Origin: Loktanella atrilutea
GTDB lineage: Bacteria; Pseudomonadota; Alphaproteobacteria; Rhodobacterales; Rhodobacteraceae
Assembly: GCF_900128995.1 (NCBI RefSeq)
Contig: NZ_FQUE01000001.1
Span: 124,001-188,000, forward strand
Length of the DNA stretch: 64,000 nucleotides
Direction: 5' to 3'
Shown here: positions 8,287 to 17,044 of the stretch, one piece after another
Numbering within the stretch: the first letter of the stretch is position 1
How the letters are laid out: each line of letters opens with the position of its first letter
Position numbers and translations under genes: made by a program
The notes under the pieces: generated by a model
The model's input: the letters and a program-made list of their open reading frames with translations, nothing else
Databases searched by the model: none
What the model was told of the DNA's origin: nothing

Positions 8287-11217
8287 TCATCCGATTTCGC
8301 TCAGACGGGCGAGGGCGGTCCTGAGCTGATCTGCCTCGGCCTCGCGGTCGGCGAGGTTCTGCTTGGTCTCGGCCACGACATCCGGCGGGGCGGAGGCGGC
8401 GAAGTTGGGGTTGTTCGCGCGACCGGCGAGGCCCTTGATCTCCTTTTCCAGCTTCGTGAGCCCCTTGGACAGGCGATCCTTTTCCGCCTCCACGTCGATC
8501 AGTCCCGCCAGCGGCAGGGCGTAGGTGGCGCCCTTGGCGGTGACGGTGAGGGAGCCTTTCGGAACCTCCGTCGCGCTGCCGATCGTCTCGATCCGGGCGA
8601 GGCGCTGGATCATCGGCAGGTTGTTGGCCTCGGCCCGTTGCGCATCCGCGTCGGCCTCGATGCGCAGCACGTCGATCTTCAGACCAGCGGGCACGTTCAT
8701 CTGCGCGCGGGCGGAGCGGACGCCTTCGATCAGCTGGATGGTCCAGTCCATCTCGGCCTGCGCCTGCGCGTCGACCATGTCGGTCGTCAGGTCGTCCGGC
8801 CATGCGGTCAGGGCCAGCACCTGCGCGCGGGTGCCGGTGAGAGACCAGAGTTCCTCTGTGATGAAGGGCATGAAGGGGTGCAGGAGGACGAGCGACTGCT
8901 CAAGCACCCAGCGCATCGTCGCCTGCGTCTCCCGCTTCTCCTCTTTCGCGCCGTCGAGCAGGAGCGGCTTGGAGAATTCGACGTACCAGTCGCAGACCTT
9001 GCCCCAGACGAAGGCGTAGAGCGCATTGGCCGCGTCGTTGAAGCGATAGGCGGTGAGGGCGGCGTCGACCTCCTCGCGGACCTTGGCGGTTTCACCGATG
9101 ATCCAGCGGTTCACGGTCTGGGTGGCCTGCGGGATGCCGTCCGTGGCGGGGGCGGCGAAGACCTCGTTCATCTCGGCGAAGCGGGTGGCGTTCCAGAGCT
9201 TCGTGCCGAAGTTGCGATAGCCCTTGATGCGGTCCTCGCTGATCTTCAGCACGCCGCCCAGGGCCGCCATTGCCGCATTGTTGAACCGCAGTGCGTCGGC
9301 GCCGTAGAGGTCGATCATCGCCAGCGGGTCGATGACGTTGCCGCGGGTCTTCGACATCTTCTCGCCCTTGGCATCGCGGACGAGCTGGTGGAGGTAGACC
9401 GTGTGGAACGGCACGTCGTCCATTACGGCGAGCGACATCATCATCATGCGCGCGACCCAGAAGAACAGGATGTCCTGCCCGGTGATGAGCACGTCGCCGG
9501 GGAAGTAGCGTTGCAGCTCCGGTGTGTCTTCGGGCCAGCCGAGGGTGCCGAAGGGCCAGAGGCCGGAGGAGAACCAGGTGTCGAGGACGTCGGGGTCGCG
9601 GGTCAGGGTCTTGCCGGGGGCCTTGGCCTGCGCCTCGGCCTCGCTCATGGCGCAATACTCGTTTCCGGCCTCGTCGAACCAGACCGGAATTTGGTGGCCC
9701 CACCAGAGCTGGCGCGAGATGCACCAGGGCTCGATGTTCTCAAGCCAATGGTAATATACCTTCTCGCCGCTCTCGGGGATGATCTTCGTGCGGCCGTCGC
9801 GGACGGCGTCGAGGGCGGGACCCACGATCTTGGCCGTGTCGACGAACCACTGGTCGGTCAGCATCGGTTCGATCACGACGTTCGAGCGGTCGCCGAAGGG
9901 CTGCATGATCTTCTTGGGCTCGACCAGCGGGGCGAGCTGGTCAAGGCGGCTCTCGCCGCCTTCCTCGGGGGCTGTGAGTTTCGCCGGCTGGCCAAGGCGC
10001 GGGTCGGTGGCGGGGACCATGACGGCGAGGCCCTCGGCGGTGATGTCTTCGATCACGCGGTTGCGCGCCTCGAACCGGTCGAGGCCGCGGTAGGCCTCGG
10101 GGACGAGGTTCATGGCGGCGATCATCGCCTCGTCGAAGGGGGCCTCGTCGGACGCGATCGCTTGCGCGGTCGCTGCCTCCTCGGCGTAGGGCCGCCCGTC
10201 GGCGCGCATTCGGCCCTTGGTATCCATCAGGGCATACATCGGGATGCCGGCGCGCTTGGCGACCTGGTAGTCGTTGAAATCGTGGGCGCCGGTGATCTTC
10301 ACGGCACCCGACCCGAAGGTCATGTCCGGGTATTCGTCGGTGATGATCGGGATCAGGCGGCGGCTGTCCTTCGGGCCGACCGGGATCTCGCAAAGCTTTC
10401 CGACGATGGGGGCGTAGCGGGTGTCGTCCGGGTGGACGGCGACGGCACCGTCGCCCAGCATCGTCTCGGGCCGGGTGGTGGCGATGGAAATGTAGTCGCG
10501 CTCCTCCTCGAACAGAACGTTCCCGTCCTCGTCCTTCTCGACGTAAGTATAGGTCTCGCCCCCCGCCAGCGGATACTTGAAGTGCCACATGTGGCCGTCG
10601 ACCTCGCGGTTCTCGACCTCCAGGTCGCTGATCGCGGTCTCGAAATGCGGGTCCCAGTTCACCAGGCGCTTGCCGCGGTAGATCAGGCCCTTGTCGTACA
10701 TCTCGACGAAGACCTTGAGGACGGCGTCGTGGAAGTTGCCGGGCTTTTCCGTATCGGGGGCACTGTCCGCGCCGGACATGGTGAAGGCCGACCGCGACCA
10801 GTCCATGCTGTCGCCCAGGCGCTTGGCCTGATCCTCGATTGTGCCGCCGGAACTTGCCTTCCACTTCCAGATCTCGGCGATGAAGTCGGGCCGGGTCATG
10901 TCGGTGCGCCTGATCTGGCGTTCGGCCAGCTGCTTTTCCACGACAAGCTGCGTCGCGATGCCCGCGTGGTCGAGGCCGGGCTGCCAGAGGGTATCGTAGC
11001 CCTGCATCCGCTTCCACCGCGTCAGGATGTCCATCAGCGTGTGGTTGAAGGCGTGGCCGACGTGCAGCGCGCCGGTGACGTTGGGCGGCGGCAGCATGAT
11101 GGTGAAGGTTTCGTCACGCCGCTTGCCGGCACCCGCCTTGAACGCCCCTGCCTGTTCCCACGCGGCATAGATCGCGGCTTCGCGGGCGGCGGGGTCGAAT
11201 GTCTTGTCGAGGGCCAT
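8287..11217 (-). CDS. valS: Valyl-tRNA synthetase
   Basis: Class I aminoacyl-tRNA synthetase charging tRNA-Val. The 976-residue protein has the [13 protein letters not shown] (HIGH) motif at residues 43-55, the editing domain after [11 protein letters not shown], the KMSKTRGNV (KMSKS) motif near residue 620, the anticodon-binding helical domain and a C-terminal coiled-coil (lysine/glutamate-rich, residues about 910-976). The start at 11217 gives [11 protein letters not shown], standard for the family. It is probably monocistronic or co-transcribed with the aminotransferase downstream. Confidence 0.97.
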   Translation of the reverse strand: MALDKTFDPAAREAAIYAAWEQAGAFKAGAGKRRDETFTIMLPPPNVTGALHVGHAFNHTLMDILTRWKRMQGYDTLWQPGLDHAGIATQLVVEKQLAERQIRRTDMTRPDFIAEIWKWKASSGGTIEDQAKRLGDSMDWSRSAFTMSGADSAPDTEKPGNFHDAVLKVFVEMYDKGLIYRGKRLVNWDPHFETAISDLEVENREVDGHMWHFKYPLAGGETYTYVEKDEDGNVLFEEERDYISIATTRPETMLGDGAVAVHPDDTRYAPIVGKLCEIPVGPKDSRRLIPIITDEYPDMTFGSGAVKITGAHDFNDYQVAKRAGIPMYALMDTKGRMRADGRPYAEEAATAQAIASDEAPFDEAMIAAMNLVPEAYRGLDRFEARNRVIEDITAEGLAVMVPATDPRLGQPAKLTAPEEGGESRLDQLAPLVEPKKIMQPFGDRSNVVIEPMLTDQWFVDTAKIVGPALDAVRDGRTKIIPESGEKVYYHWLENIEPWCISRQLWWGHQIPVWFDEAGNEYCAMSEAEAQAKAPGKTLTRDPDVLDTWFSSGLWPFGTLGWPEDTPELQRYFPGDVLITGQDILFFWVARMMMMSLAVMDDVPFHTVYLHQLVRDAKGEKMSKTRGNVIDPLAMIDLYGADALRFNNAAMAALGGVLKISEDRIKGYRNFGTKLWNATRFAEMNEVFAAPATDGIPQATQTVNRWIIGETAKVREEVDAALTAYRFNDAANALYAFVWGKVCDWYVEFSKPLLLDGAKEEKRETQATMRWVLEQSLVLLHPFMPFITEELWSLTGTRAQVLALTAWPDDLTTDMVDAQAQAEMDWTIQLIEGVRSARAQMNVPAGLKIDVLRIEADADAQRAEANNLPMIQRLARIETIGSATEVPKGSLTVTAKGATYALPLAGLIDVEAEKDRLSKGLTKLEKEIKGLAGRANNPNFAASAPPDVVAETKQNLADREAEADQLRTALARLSEIG

Positions 11218-11351
11218 GGGGCTGCGTCCTTACTTCCGGTTTGCGCAGGGTTTACCGAAAGGGGCGCGCGCGGAAAAGGGCCAATGGCCGGGGCTGGACA
11301 ACCGCGCGATCCCGATTAGGGTCTGCGTCGCAATGCAAGGGGTCGCACGCC

Positions 11352-13640
11352 ATGGAAAAGTTCGGGAAAAGTCAGCCGGTGACGCGGGTCGAGGACCAGC
11401 GGTTCCTGACCGGGCAGGGGCGCTACGTCGACGATATCGCCCCTGACGGCGCGCTCTTCGCGGTCTTCGTGCGCGCACAGGTGGGGCACGGCACCTTGAC
11501 CGGGATCGACGTGGAGGATGCGCAGTTAATGCCCGGCGTGCATGCGGTCATCACGGCGCAGGACCTTGCGGACGCGGGCATGGTGCTGGAGATGGAGGGG
11601 TCGCGCGTCAAAAACCGTGACGGCAGCGACGGCGCCTATACGGAGCGGAGCATCCTTGCCCGTGGGCGGGTCCGGCACGTGGGCGAACCCATTGCCTGTG
11701 TCGTGGCCGAGACGCTGCAGCAGGCCCGCGACGCGGCCGAGGCGGTGATGGCAGAAATCGACGACCTGCCTGCCCATATGGAGGCCGCCCCGGGTGGCGA
11801 GGCGCTGCACCCGACGGCGCCGGACAACGTCGCCTTCGACTTCGGTCTGGGCGATGCGGAAGGTGTCGATGCGGCCATCAAGGCGGCGGCCCATGTCGTC
11901 ACGGTCGAGGTGACGGACAACCGCGTCATCTGCAACGCAATGGAGCCGCGCGGCTGCTACGCCGAGGTGAGCAACGGTCGCCTGCACGTCGCGGTCAACG
12001 GACAGGGCGTTTGGGGGCCGAAGGCGGATCTTGTCAGGCATTTCAAGCTGGACCCGGACGACGTTCATGTGACGACCCCCGATGTCGGCGGCGGGTTCGG
12101 GATGAAAGGCATGCGCTATCCCGAACCCTTCGTCGTGGCCCATGCGGCACGCAGCCTGTCCCGCCCGGTCCGCTGGATGAGCGAGCGGACCGAGGCCATG
12201 CTGACCGACAACGCCGGGCGCGATCTGGTGACGACGGCGACGCTGGCCTTCGATGCGGACTATCGCATGACGGCTTACAGCCTCGATACCGTGGCGAACA
12301 TGGGGGCCTACAACAGCCAGTTCGCGCAGGGCATCCAGACGAACCTGTTTTCCAAGGTGCTGACCGGCACCTACGCCGTGCCGCACGCTTACATGCGGAC
12401 GCGTGGCATCTATACCAACACGACACCGGTCGATGCCTATCGCGGCGCCGGACGGCCGGAGGCGATCTTCGTCCTCGAACGGTCGATGGACGAGGCGGCG
12501 CGGCAGCTGGGGCTGAGCGGGTGGGAGCTGCGCAAGCGCAATTTCATCCGGCCGGACCAGTTCCCCTATACCACGCCGACGGGCGTTACCTACGATGTGG
12601 GCGAGTTCAGCGACCTGCTGGACACCGCGCAGGCCACTGCGGACACCGGCGGATTTGCCGCGCGCAAGGCGGCCTCGGCAAAGGCGGGCAAGCTGCGCGG
12701 GCAGGGGCTGTGTTACTATATCGAAAGCATTCTAGGCGATCCTTCGGAAACCACGGCTGTGGAGTTTGCGGAGGATGGGACGGCCTTGATCTATGTCGGC
12801 ACGCAATCGAACGGGCAGGGGCACGAGACGGTCTATGCCCAGTTCCTGTCGGACCAGACCGGCATTCCCGCCGACCGGATCACGGTCGTGCAGGGCGACA
12901 GCGACCGTATTCCGACCGGCGGCGGCACAGGCGGGTCGCGGTCCGTGACTGTCCAGAACACCGCCACGCTAGCGACCGTGGACGCGATGGTCGCGGCCTT
13001 CGGCGCCTACCTGTCTGAAAAGGAAGGCGGTGAGGTCAGCTTCGACGACGAACGGTTCCGCATCAAAGGGTCCAACCTCACGCCCACCATGCTGGACGTG
13101 GCAGAAATGGCCCGCGCCGACGGGCGCGGCGATCTGCTACGCCACAGCCAGCGCATCACGCTGGATAACCGCAGCTTCCCCAATGGCGCCCACGTCGTGG
13201 AGGTGGAGGTCGACCCCGAGACCGGCCAGACCACCGTCGACCGCTACACCGTCGTCGACGATTTCGGTAACCTTATTAACCCGATGCTGGTCGAAGGTCA
13301 GGTGCACGGCGGCGTCGCGCAGGGCCTTGGTCAGGCGCTGGCAGAGCGTGTCGTCTTCGACGAAGACGGGCAGCTTCTGACCGCCAGCTTCATGGACTAC
13401 GGCATGCCGCGGGCCGCCGATGTGCCCCCGATCGACTTTTCGACGCGTGGGACGCCGTCGAAATACAACCCCATGGGCATGAAGGGCTGCGGAGAGGCGG
13501 GGACTGTCGGCGCGCTGGCGGCGGTGGCGAACGCCGTGCTGGACGCCCTCTGGGACGAAGGCGTGCGCCGGGTCGAGATGCCTTTTACCCCGCATCGGGT
13601 TTGGGGTTGGCTGCAGGAGGCGAGGACTGACGCCGCTTGA
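11352..13640 (+). CDS. Molybdopterin-binding large subunit, xanthine dehydrogenase / CoxL-like (form II)
   Basis: A 762-residue molybdenum hydroxylase large subunit: N-terminal a/b hammerhead domain (GQGRYVDDI onward), then the Mo-cofactor-binding domain with GGGFGMKG, VDAYRGAGRPEA near residue 360, and the catalytic glutamate in MKGCGEAGTVG. AYRGAGR marks form II/CoxL-like proteins rather than true CO dehydrogenase (AYXCSFR). The start at ATG 11352 fits the normal MEKFGKSQPVTR beginning; the frame extends upstream over valS without need. Remarkably no iron-sulfur (CoxS) or FAD (CoxM) subunit gene lies next to it. Substrate unknown. Confidence 0.85.
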   Translation: MEKFGKSQPVTRVEDQRFLTGQGRYVDDIAPDGALFAVFVRAQVGHGTLTGIDVEDAQLMPGVHAVITAQDLADAGMVLEMEGSRVKNRDGSDGAYTERSILARGRVRHVGEPIACVVAETLQQARDAAEAVMAEIDDLPAHMEAAPGGEALHPTAPDNVAFDFGLGDAEGVDAAIKAAAHVVTVEVTDNRVICNAMEPRGCYAEVSNGRLHVAVNGQGVWGPKADLVRHFKLDPDDVHVTTPDVGGGFGMKGMRYPEPFVVAHAARSLSRPVRWMSERTEAMLTDNAGRDLVTTATLAFDADYRMTAYSLDTVANMGAYNSQFAQGIQTNLFSKVLTGTYAVPHAYMRTRGIYTNTTPVDAYRGAGRPEAIFVLERSMDEAARQLGLSGWELRKRNFIRPDQFPYTTPTGVTYDVGEFSDLLDTAQATADTGGFAARKAASAKAGKLRGQGLCYYIESILGDPSETTAVEFAEDGTALIYVGTQSNGQGHETVYAQFLSDQTGIPADRITVVQGDSDRIPTGGGTGGSRSVTVQNTATLATVDAMVAAFGAYLSEKEGGEVSFDDERFRIKGSNLTPTMLDVAEMARADGRGDLLRHSQRITLDNRSFPNGAHVVEVEVDPETGQTTVDRYTVVDDFGNLINPMLVEGQVHGGVAQGLGQALAERVVFDEDGQLLTASFMDYGMPRAADVPPIDFSTRGTPSKYNPMGMKGCGEAGTVGALAAVANAVLDALWDEGVRRVEMPFTPHRVWGWLQEARTDAA

Positions 13641-14679
13641 CTGGCTCTTCGGCCGTTTCGGTCGCCGACCGCGCCAGAAAAGCGGCTCACCCCGCGGGCG
13701 CGGTCCTGCGACACATGTCATCATCCTCGACGGGACCATGTCGTCGCTGCGCGAAGGACGTGCCACCAATGCCGGCCGCACCTTCAAGCTGTTGCGAGAG
13801 GCAGGGCACCGCGCGAATTTGACTGTCTATTACGAGGCCGGGATACAGTGGCCCGACTGGCGGCACACGTGGGACGTGATGATCGGACGTGGGCTGGATC
13901 AGCAGATCCGCCGCGCCTACGGTGTGCTCGCCTCGCGCTATCGGCCCGGTGACACCATCGTGCTGATGGGGTATTCCCGTGGCGCCTTCGCGGTACGATC
14001 GCTGGCGGGTATGGTGGGGCGCGTCGGCCTTCTGCGCCACGATCATGCGACGGTCAGCGCGGTGCGTACCGCTTTTCGTCACTACCAGTCGGGCGGGACA
14101 TCGGACAGCGCCCGCGCGTTTCACCGCCTGATGTGCCACAAAAGGGTCGAGATCGAGGCCGTGGCGGTTTGGGATACGGTCAAGGCATTGGGCTGGACAC
14201 TTCCCTTTGCCCGGACCGACAGGACCGGCTTTCACGATCATCGCCTCGGCGATCATGTGCGTCACGGCTATCACGCGCTGGCGCTGGACGAACGCCGGTA
14301 TCATTACCGTCCGGTCATGTGGGACACGTCGACATTTCCGCGCGCGACGGTCGAGCAGGTCTGGTTCCGCGGTAGCCATGGGGACGTCGGCGGGCAGGTC
14401 GGCGATTTTCCCGCCGCGCGGCCGCTTGCCAACATTCCGCTGGTCTGGATGCTGGACCGCATCGCGGACCGGGGCGTGCCGCTGCCGCCGGACTGGCGCA
14501 GCCGCTATCCCTGCGCGGTGACGGCGCCATCCTTGGGCCAATGGCGGGGCTGGTCGCGGCTGTTCTGGTTTCGCGGCATGCGCCGCATCCTGTCTGACCC
14601 GTCAGAGCGGTTGCACGACAGCGTCGCGGCCCCGGACGCCACGGCAGACCGAAGGCCCGCTATCAGGCGATCCGCATGA
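13627..14679 (+). CDS. DUF2235 family alpha/beta-hydrolase-like protein, probable CTG start
   Basis: DUF2235 proteins have a phospholipase-like alpha/beta hydrolase fold. The nucleophile-elbow motif GYSRGAFAVR is present. The conserved N-terminal strand VIILDGTMSS lies before the first ATG (13738), so translation must begin upstream. Between the in-frame stop at 13480 and 13738 there is no ATG, GTG or TTG; CTG 13627 lies 6 bases after a perfect AGGAGG (13615-13620). I therefore place the start at 13627, overlapping the CoxL-like gene by 14 bases (350 residues). If ATG 13738 is used the protein is 313 residues and lacks the motif. It overlaps the convergent PaaI gene by 17 bases. Confidence 0.75.
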   Translation: MTPLDWLFGRFGRRPRQKSGSPRGRGPATHVIILDGTMSSLREGRATNAGRTFKLLREAGHRANLTVYYEAGIQWPDWRHTWDVMIGRGLDQQIRRAYGVLASRYRPGDTIVLMGYSRGAFAVRSLAGMVGRVGLLRHDHATVSAVRTAFRHYQSGGTSDSARAFHRLMCHKRVEIEAVAVWDTVKALGWTLPFARTDRTGFHDHRLGDHVRHGYHALALDERRYHYRPVMWDTSTFPRATVEQVWFRGSHGDVGGQVGDFPAARPLANIPLVWMLDRIADRGVPLPPDWRSRYPCAVTAPSLGQWRGWSRLFWFRGMRRILSDPSERLHDSVAAPDATADRRPAIRRSA

Positions 14680-15154
14680 TCAGGCAGGTGGTCGACCCGG
14701 TGGCGTAAAGCGTGCCGTCTGCGCCCTCGATCCGGCCCGTGGCCACCCCGGTCGATCGTCCCGCGTGATCGACGATGCCAATGGCGGTCACATGCGTGCG
14801 CAACGGAATCGCCCGCACGATGTTGATCTTGTATTCCAGCGTCGTGTAGACTGCGCCCTTCGGCACGGTCGTCATCACCGCGCAGGCCATGCAACTGTCC
14901 AGCAGCGTGCCGTACCAGCCACCGTGGACGCCCCCCACCGGATTGGCATGTGCGAATTCGGGCGTTCCGGAAAAGACGCATGTCCCCTCCGCGACGCTAT
15001 CCAATGTGAAATTCATGCCCTGTGCGATCGGCGCGCCGGGCAGATCGCCGCGCAGCACGGCCTCCATGAACTCCAGCCCGGACAGCGACAGGATCTTTTC
15101 GCGGTCGGGCAGGTCGGATGGTGATGTGGCGAATGGCATCGGCGGCTCCGGCAA
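14663..15154 (-). CDS. PaaI-family hotdog thioesterase
   Basis: A 163-residue single-hotdog protein. The family segment NPVGGVHGGWYGTLLDSCMA contains the G-G-x-x-x-x-x-x-D core of PaaI/YbgC-like acyl-CoA thioesterases, where the aspartate is catalytic. These enzymes hydrolyse aryl- or acyl-CoA; the natural substrate is not evident. Start choice between 15154 and 15139 (MPFATS) is open. Downstream its end overlaps the DUF2235 gene on the other strand by 17 bases; upstream lies metF in the same orientation. Confidence 0.83.
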   Translation of the reverse strand: MPEPPMPFATSPSDLPDREKILSLSGLEFMEAVLRGDLPGAPIAQGMNFTLDSVAEGTCVFSGTPEFAHANPVGGVHGGWYGTLLDSCMACAVMTTVPKGAVYTTLEYKINIVRAIPLRTHVTAIGIVDHAGRSTGVATGRIEGADGTLYATGSTTCLIMRIA

Positions 15155-15175
15155 GGGTTGCCGCAGGCTGCCGCC

Positions 15176-16042
15176 TCAGGCCACGTTTTGCAAGCGGGCG
15201 CCGGGGGCGATGCCAAGAGCGCGGCAGACATCGTGGGTCAGCTGAGGCTTGTTAAGCGTGTAGAAATGCAGATGCTCCACCCCGTCGGCCAGCAGTTCAT
15301 CGCACAGCTCCGTCGCCAGTGCCGTCGCCAGCATATCGGCCTGACCCTCTTCGGTGGCATGGGCAAAGGCCTGTGCGACGACGGGCGGGATGCTGGTGCC
15401 GGTCGCCTTGGCAAAGCGCGAGGCGCCTTTCCAGTTCTCGACCGGCAAGATGCCGGGAATGATCGGCGCGTCGATGCCTGCCTTCACACATTTGTCGCGG
15501 AATCGAAAGAACGTCTCGGCCTCGAAGAAGAACTGCGTGATCGCGGCACTGGCGCCGGCGTCGATCTTGCGCTTCAGCCAGGCGACGTCGGCGTCCTGAC
15601 TGGCGGCCTCGGGATGCTTCTCGGGATAGGCGCCGACGCGCAGGGTGAATTTGCCGGTGGCGGCGAGGGCCTCGATCAGCTCCACCGAGGAGGCGAAGCC
15701 GTCGGCGTGGGCGGTGAACTTTTCCGACCCCTTCGGCGCGTCACCGCGTAGGGCGACGATGTCGGTGATGCCTGCTGCGGCGTATTCCTCTGCAATCGCC
15801 AGCGTCTCGGCCCGTGTCGCGTCGACGCAGGTCAGATGCGCCGCGACACGCAGGCCGGTCGTCCGGTCGATGGCAGTCACCGCCTCGTGGGTCAGCTTGC
15901 GGGTGGTTCCGCCGGCGCCGTAGGTCACGGACACGAACTCGGGTTCCAGCGGCGCCAAAGCATTCACGCAGTCCCGCAGGCGGAACGACCCTTCAAGGTT
16001 TTTCGGCGGAAAGAATTCGAAAGAGATCTTGGGGCGGGTCAT
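15176..16042 (-). CDS. metF: 5,10-methylenetetrahydrofolate reductase
   Basis: MetF reduces methylenetetrahydrofolate to methyltetrahydrofolate with NADH and FAD, feeding methionine synthesis. The 288-residue TIM-barrel protein has the N-terminal SFEFFPPK catalytic glutamate region, the VSVTYGAGG motif and AHLTCVDATR. The start at 16042 (MTRPKISFEFFPPK) is canonical; the frame open further upstream runs antisense over metR and is ignored. Divergent from metR across 96 bp containing a MetR-box candidate, which predicts homocysteine-dependent activation. Confidence 0.95.
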   Translation of the reverse strand: MTRPKISFEFFPPKNLEGSFRLRDCVNALAPLEPEFVSVTYGAGGTTRKLTHEAVTAIDRTTGLRVAAHLTCVDATRAETLAIAEEYAAAGITDIVALRGDAPKGSEKFTAHADGFASSVELIEALAATGKFTLRVGAYPEKHPEAASQDADVAWLKRKIDAGASAAITQFFFEAETFFRFRDKCVKAGIDAPIIPGILPVENWKGASRFAKATGTSIPPVVAQAFAHATEEGQADMLATALATELCDELLADGVEHLHFYTLNKPQLTHDVCRALGIAPGARLQNVA

Positions 16043-16091
16043 CGGTGCGTCCTGTTCTGCGGTCTTGTCATATCTGGCATCGCCGGGCATA

Positions 16092-16104
16092 TGAGGCAAA
16101 TTCA
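16092..16104. promoter_or_regulatory. Candidate MetR-binding site in the metF-metR intergenic region
   Basis: TGAGGCAAATTCA matches the enterobacterial MetR consensus TGAAN5TTCA at seven of eight defined bases and with correct 13-bp length. It lies between the divergent metF (start 16042) and metR (start 16139) genes, about 50 bp from metF, where a LysR-type activator site is expected. The transfer of the E. coli consensus to this lineage is an assumption. Confidence 0.5.
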
Positions 16105-16138
16105 TAACGCTCACGATGATTATGAGGACAACCGCGAT

Positions 16139-17044
16139 ATGCATATCGAGTTCCGCCACCTGCGTACGATCAAGGCGATCCACGACACCGGCGGACTGTC
16201 GAAGGCGGCGGATGTGCTGGGGATCACGCAATCGGCCCTGTCCCATCAGATCAAGGGGATCGAGGATCAGGCGGGGGTAGAGCTTTTTGTGCGGCGCACC
16301 AAGCCGCTGCGCCTGTCCGCCGCCGGTATGAAGCTGCTGGCGGCGGCAGAGACGATCCTGCCGCAGGTCGCGGCGCTGGAGGCGGAATTCGACGGCCTCA
16401 TCGCCGGCAAGGCGGGGCGGCTGCACATCGCGATCGAATGTCACGCCTGTTTCGAATGGCTGATGCCTGTGCTTGAATCCTTTCGCAAGGCCTGGCCCGA
16501 GGTGGACGTCGATATCCGCCCCGGCCTTGCCTTCGACGCGCTGCCGGCGCTGCGCCGAGAGGAGGTGGACCTTGTCGTATCCTCCGACCCGGAGACGCTG
16601 GAGGGCGTCGAATTCACGCCGATCTTCGATTACGAGCCGGTCTTCGTCGCTGCGGCAGAGCATCCGCTGGCGCAGAAGGACGTGATCGAGGCAGAGGATT
16701 TCCGCGGTCAGACCCTGATCACCTATCCGGTGGATCGGCATCGGCTTGACGTCTTCAGCGAGTTGCTGACGCCGGCCAAGGTCGAACCTGCCGTCGTCCG
16801 GCAGGTGGAACTGACCGCGATGATCCTGTTGCTGGTCGCGTCCAACCGCGGCGTGGCCGTGCTGCCCGACTGGGTCGTGCGGCAGGTGCGCTACAATTCC
16901 GATTACGTGACGCGGCCGCTGACGGCCGGGGGCATTACAAAGCGCCTTTATGCGGCGACACGGACCGCCGACGCGGGCCTGCCGTATCTGAGTCACGTCG
17001 TCCGACTGGCCCGGCAAGAGGCAGTAAAGCTGCAGCGCGCCTAG
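16139..17044 (+). CDS. metR: LysR-family regulator MetR
   Basis: A 301-residue LysR-type regulator: winged helix-turn-helix at residues 1-60 (GGLSKAADVLGITQSALSHQIKGIE) and a periplasmic-binding-protein-like effector domain after about residue 90. The IECHACFEWLMPVLE stretch at the start of the effector domain is typical of MetR, which senses homocysteine. Genomic position, divergent from metF, supports this. ATG 16139 is chosen because MHIEFRHLRTI is the usual LysR N-terminus. Its stop codon shares CTAG with the convergent GGDEF-EAL gene. Confidence 0.92.
   Translation: MHIEFRHLRTIKAIHDTGGLSKAADVLGITQSALSHQIKGIEDQAGVELFVRRTKPLRLSAAGMKLLAAAETILPQVAALEAEFDGLIAGKAGRLHIAIECHACFEWLMPVLESFRKAWPEVDVDIRPGLAFDALPALRREEVDLVVSSDPETLEGVEFTPIFDYEPVFVAAAEHPLAQKDVIEAEDFRGQTLITYPVDRHRLDVFSELLTPAKVEPAVVRQVELTAMILLLVASNRGVAVLPDWVVRQVRYNSDYVTRPLTAGGITKRLYAATRTADAGLPYLSHVVRLARQEAVKLQRA

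Noticed and set aside
8638-11319. An 893-codon open frame antisense to valS
   Set aside because: High GC makes antisense frames open; the frame follows third-position GC of valS, and valS has every expected motif.
11199-11351. Longer N-terminus of the CoxL-like protein
   Set aside because: The extra 51 residues overlap the valS start on the other strand and have no family support; MEKFGKSQPV is the usual start.
11352-13640. Aerobic carbon monoxide dehydrogenase large subunit
   Set aside because: The active-site motif is AYRGAGR, not AYXCSFR, and coxS and coxM are absent.
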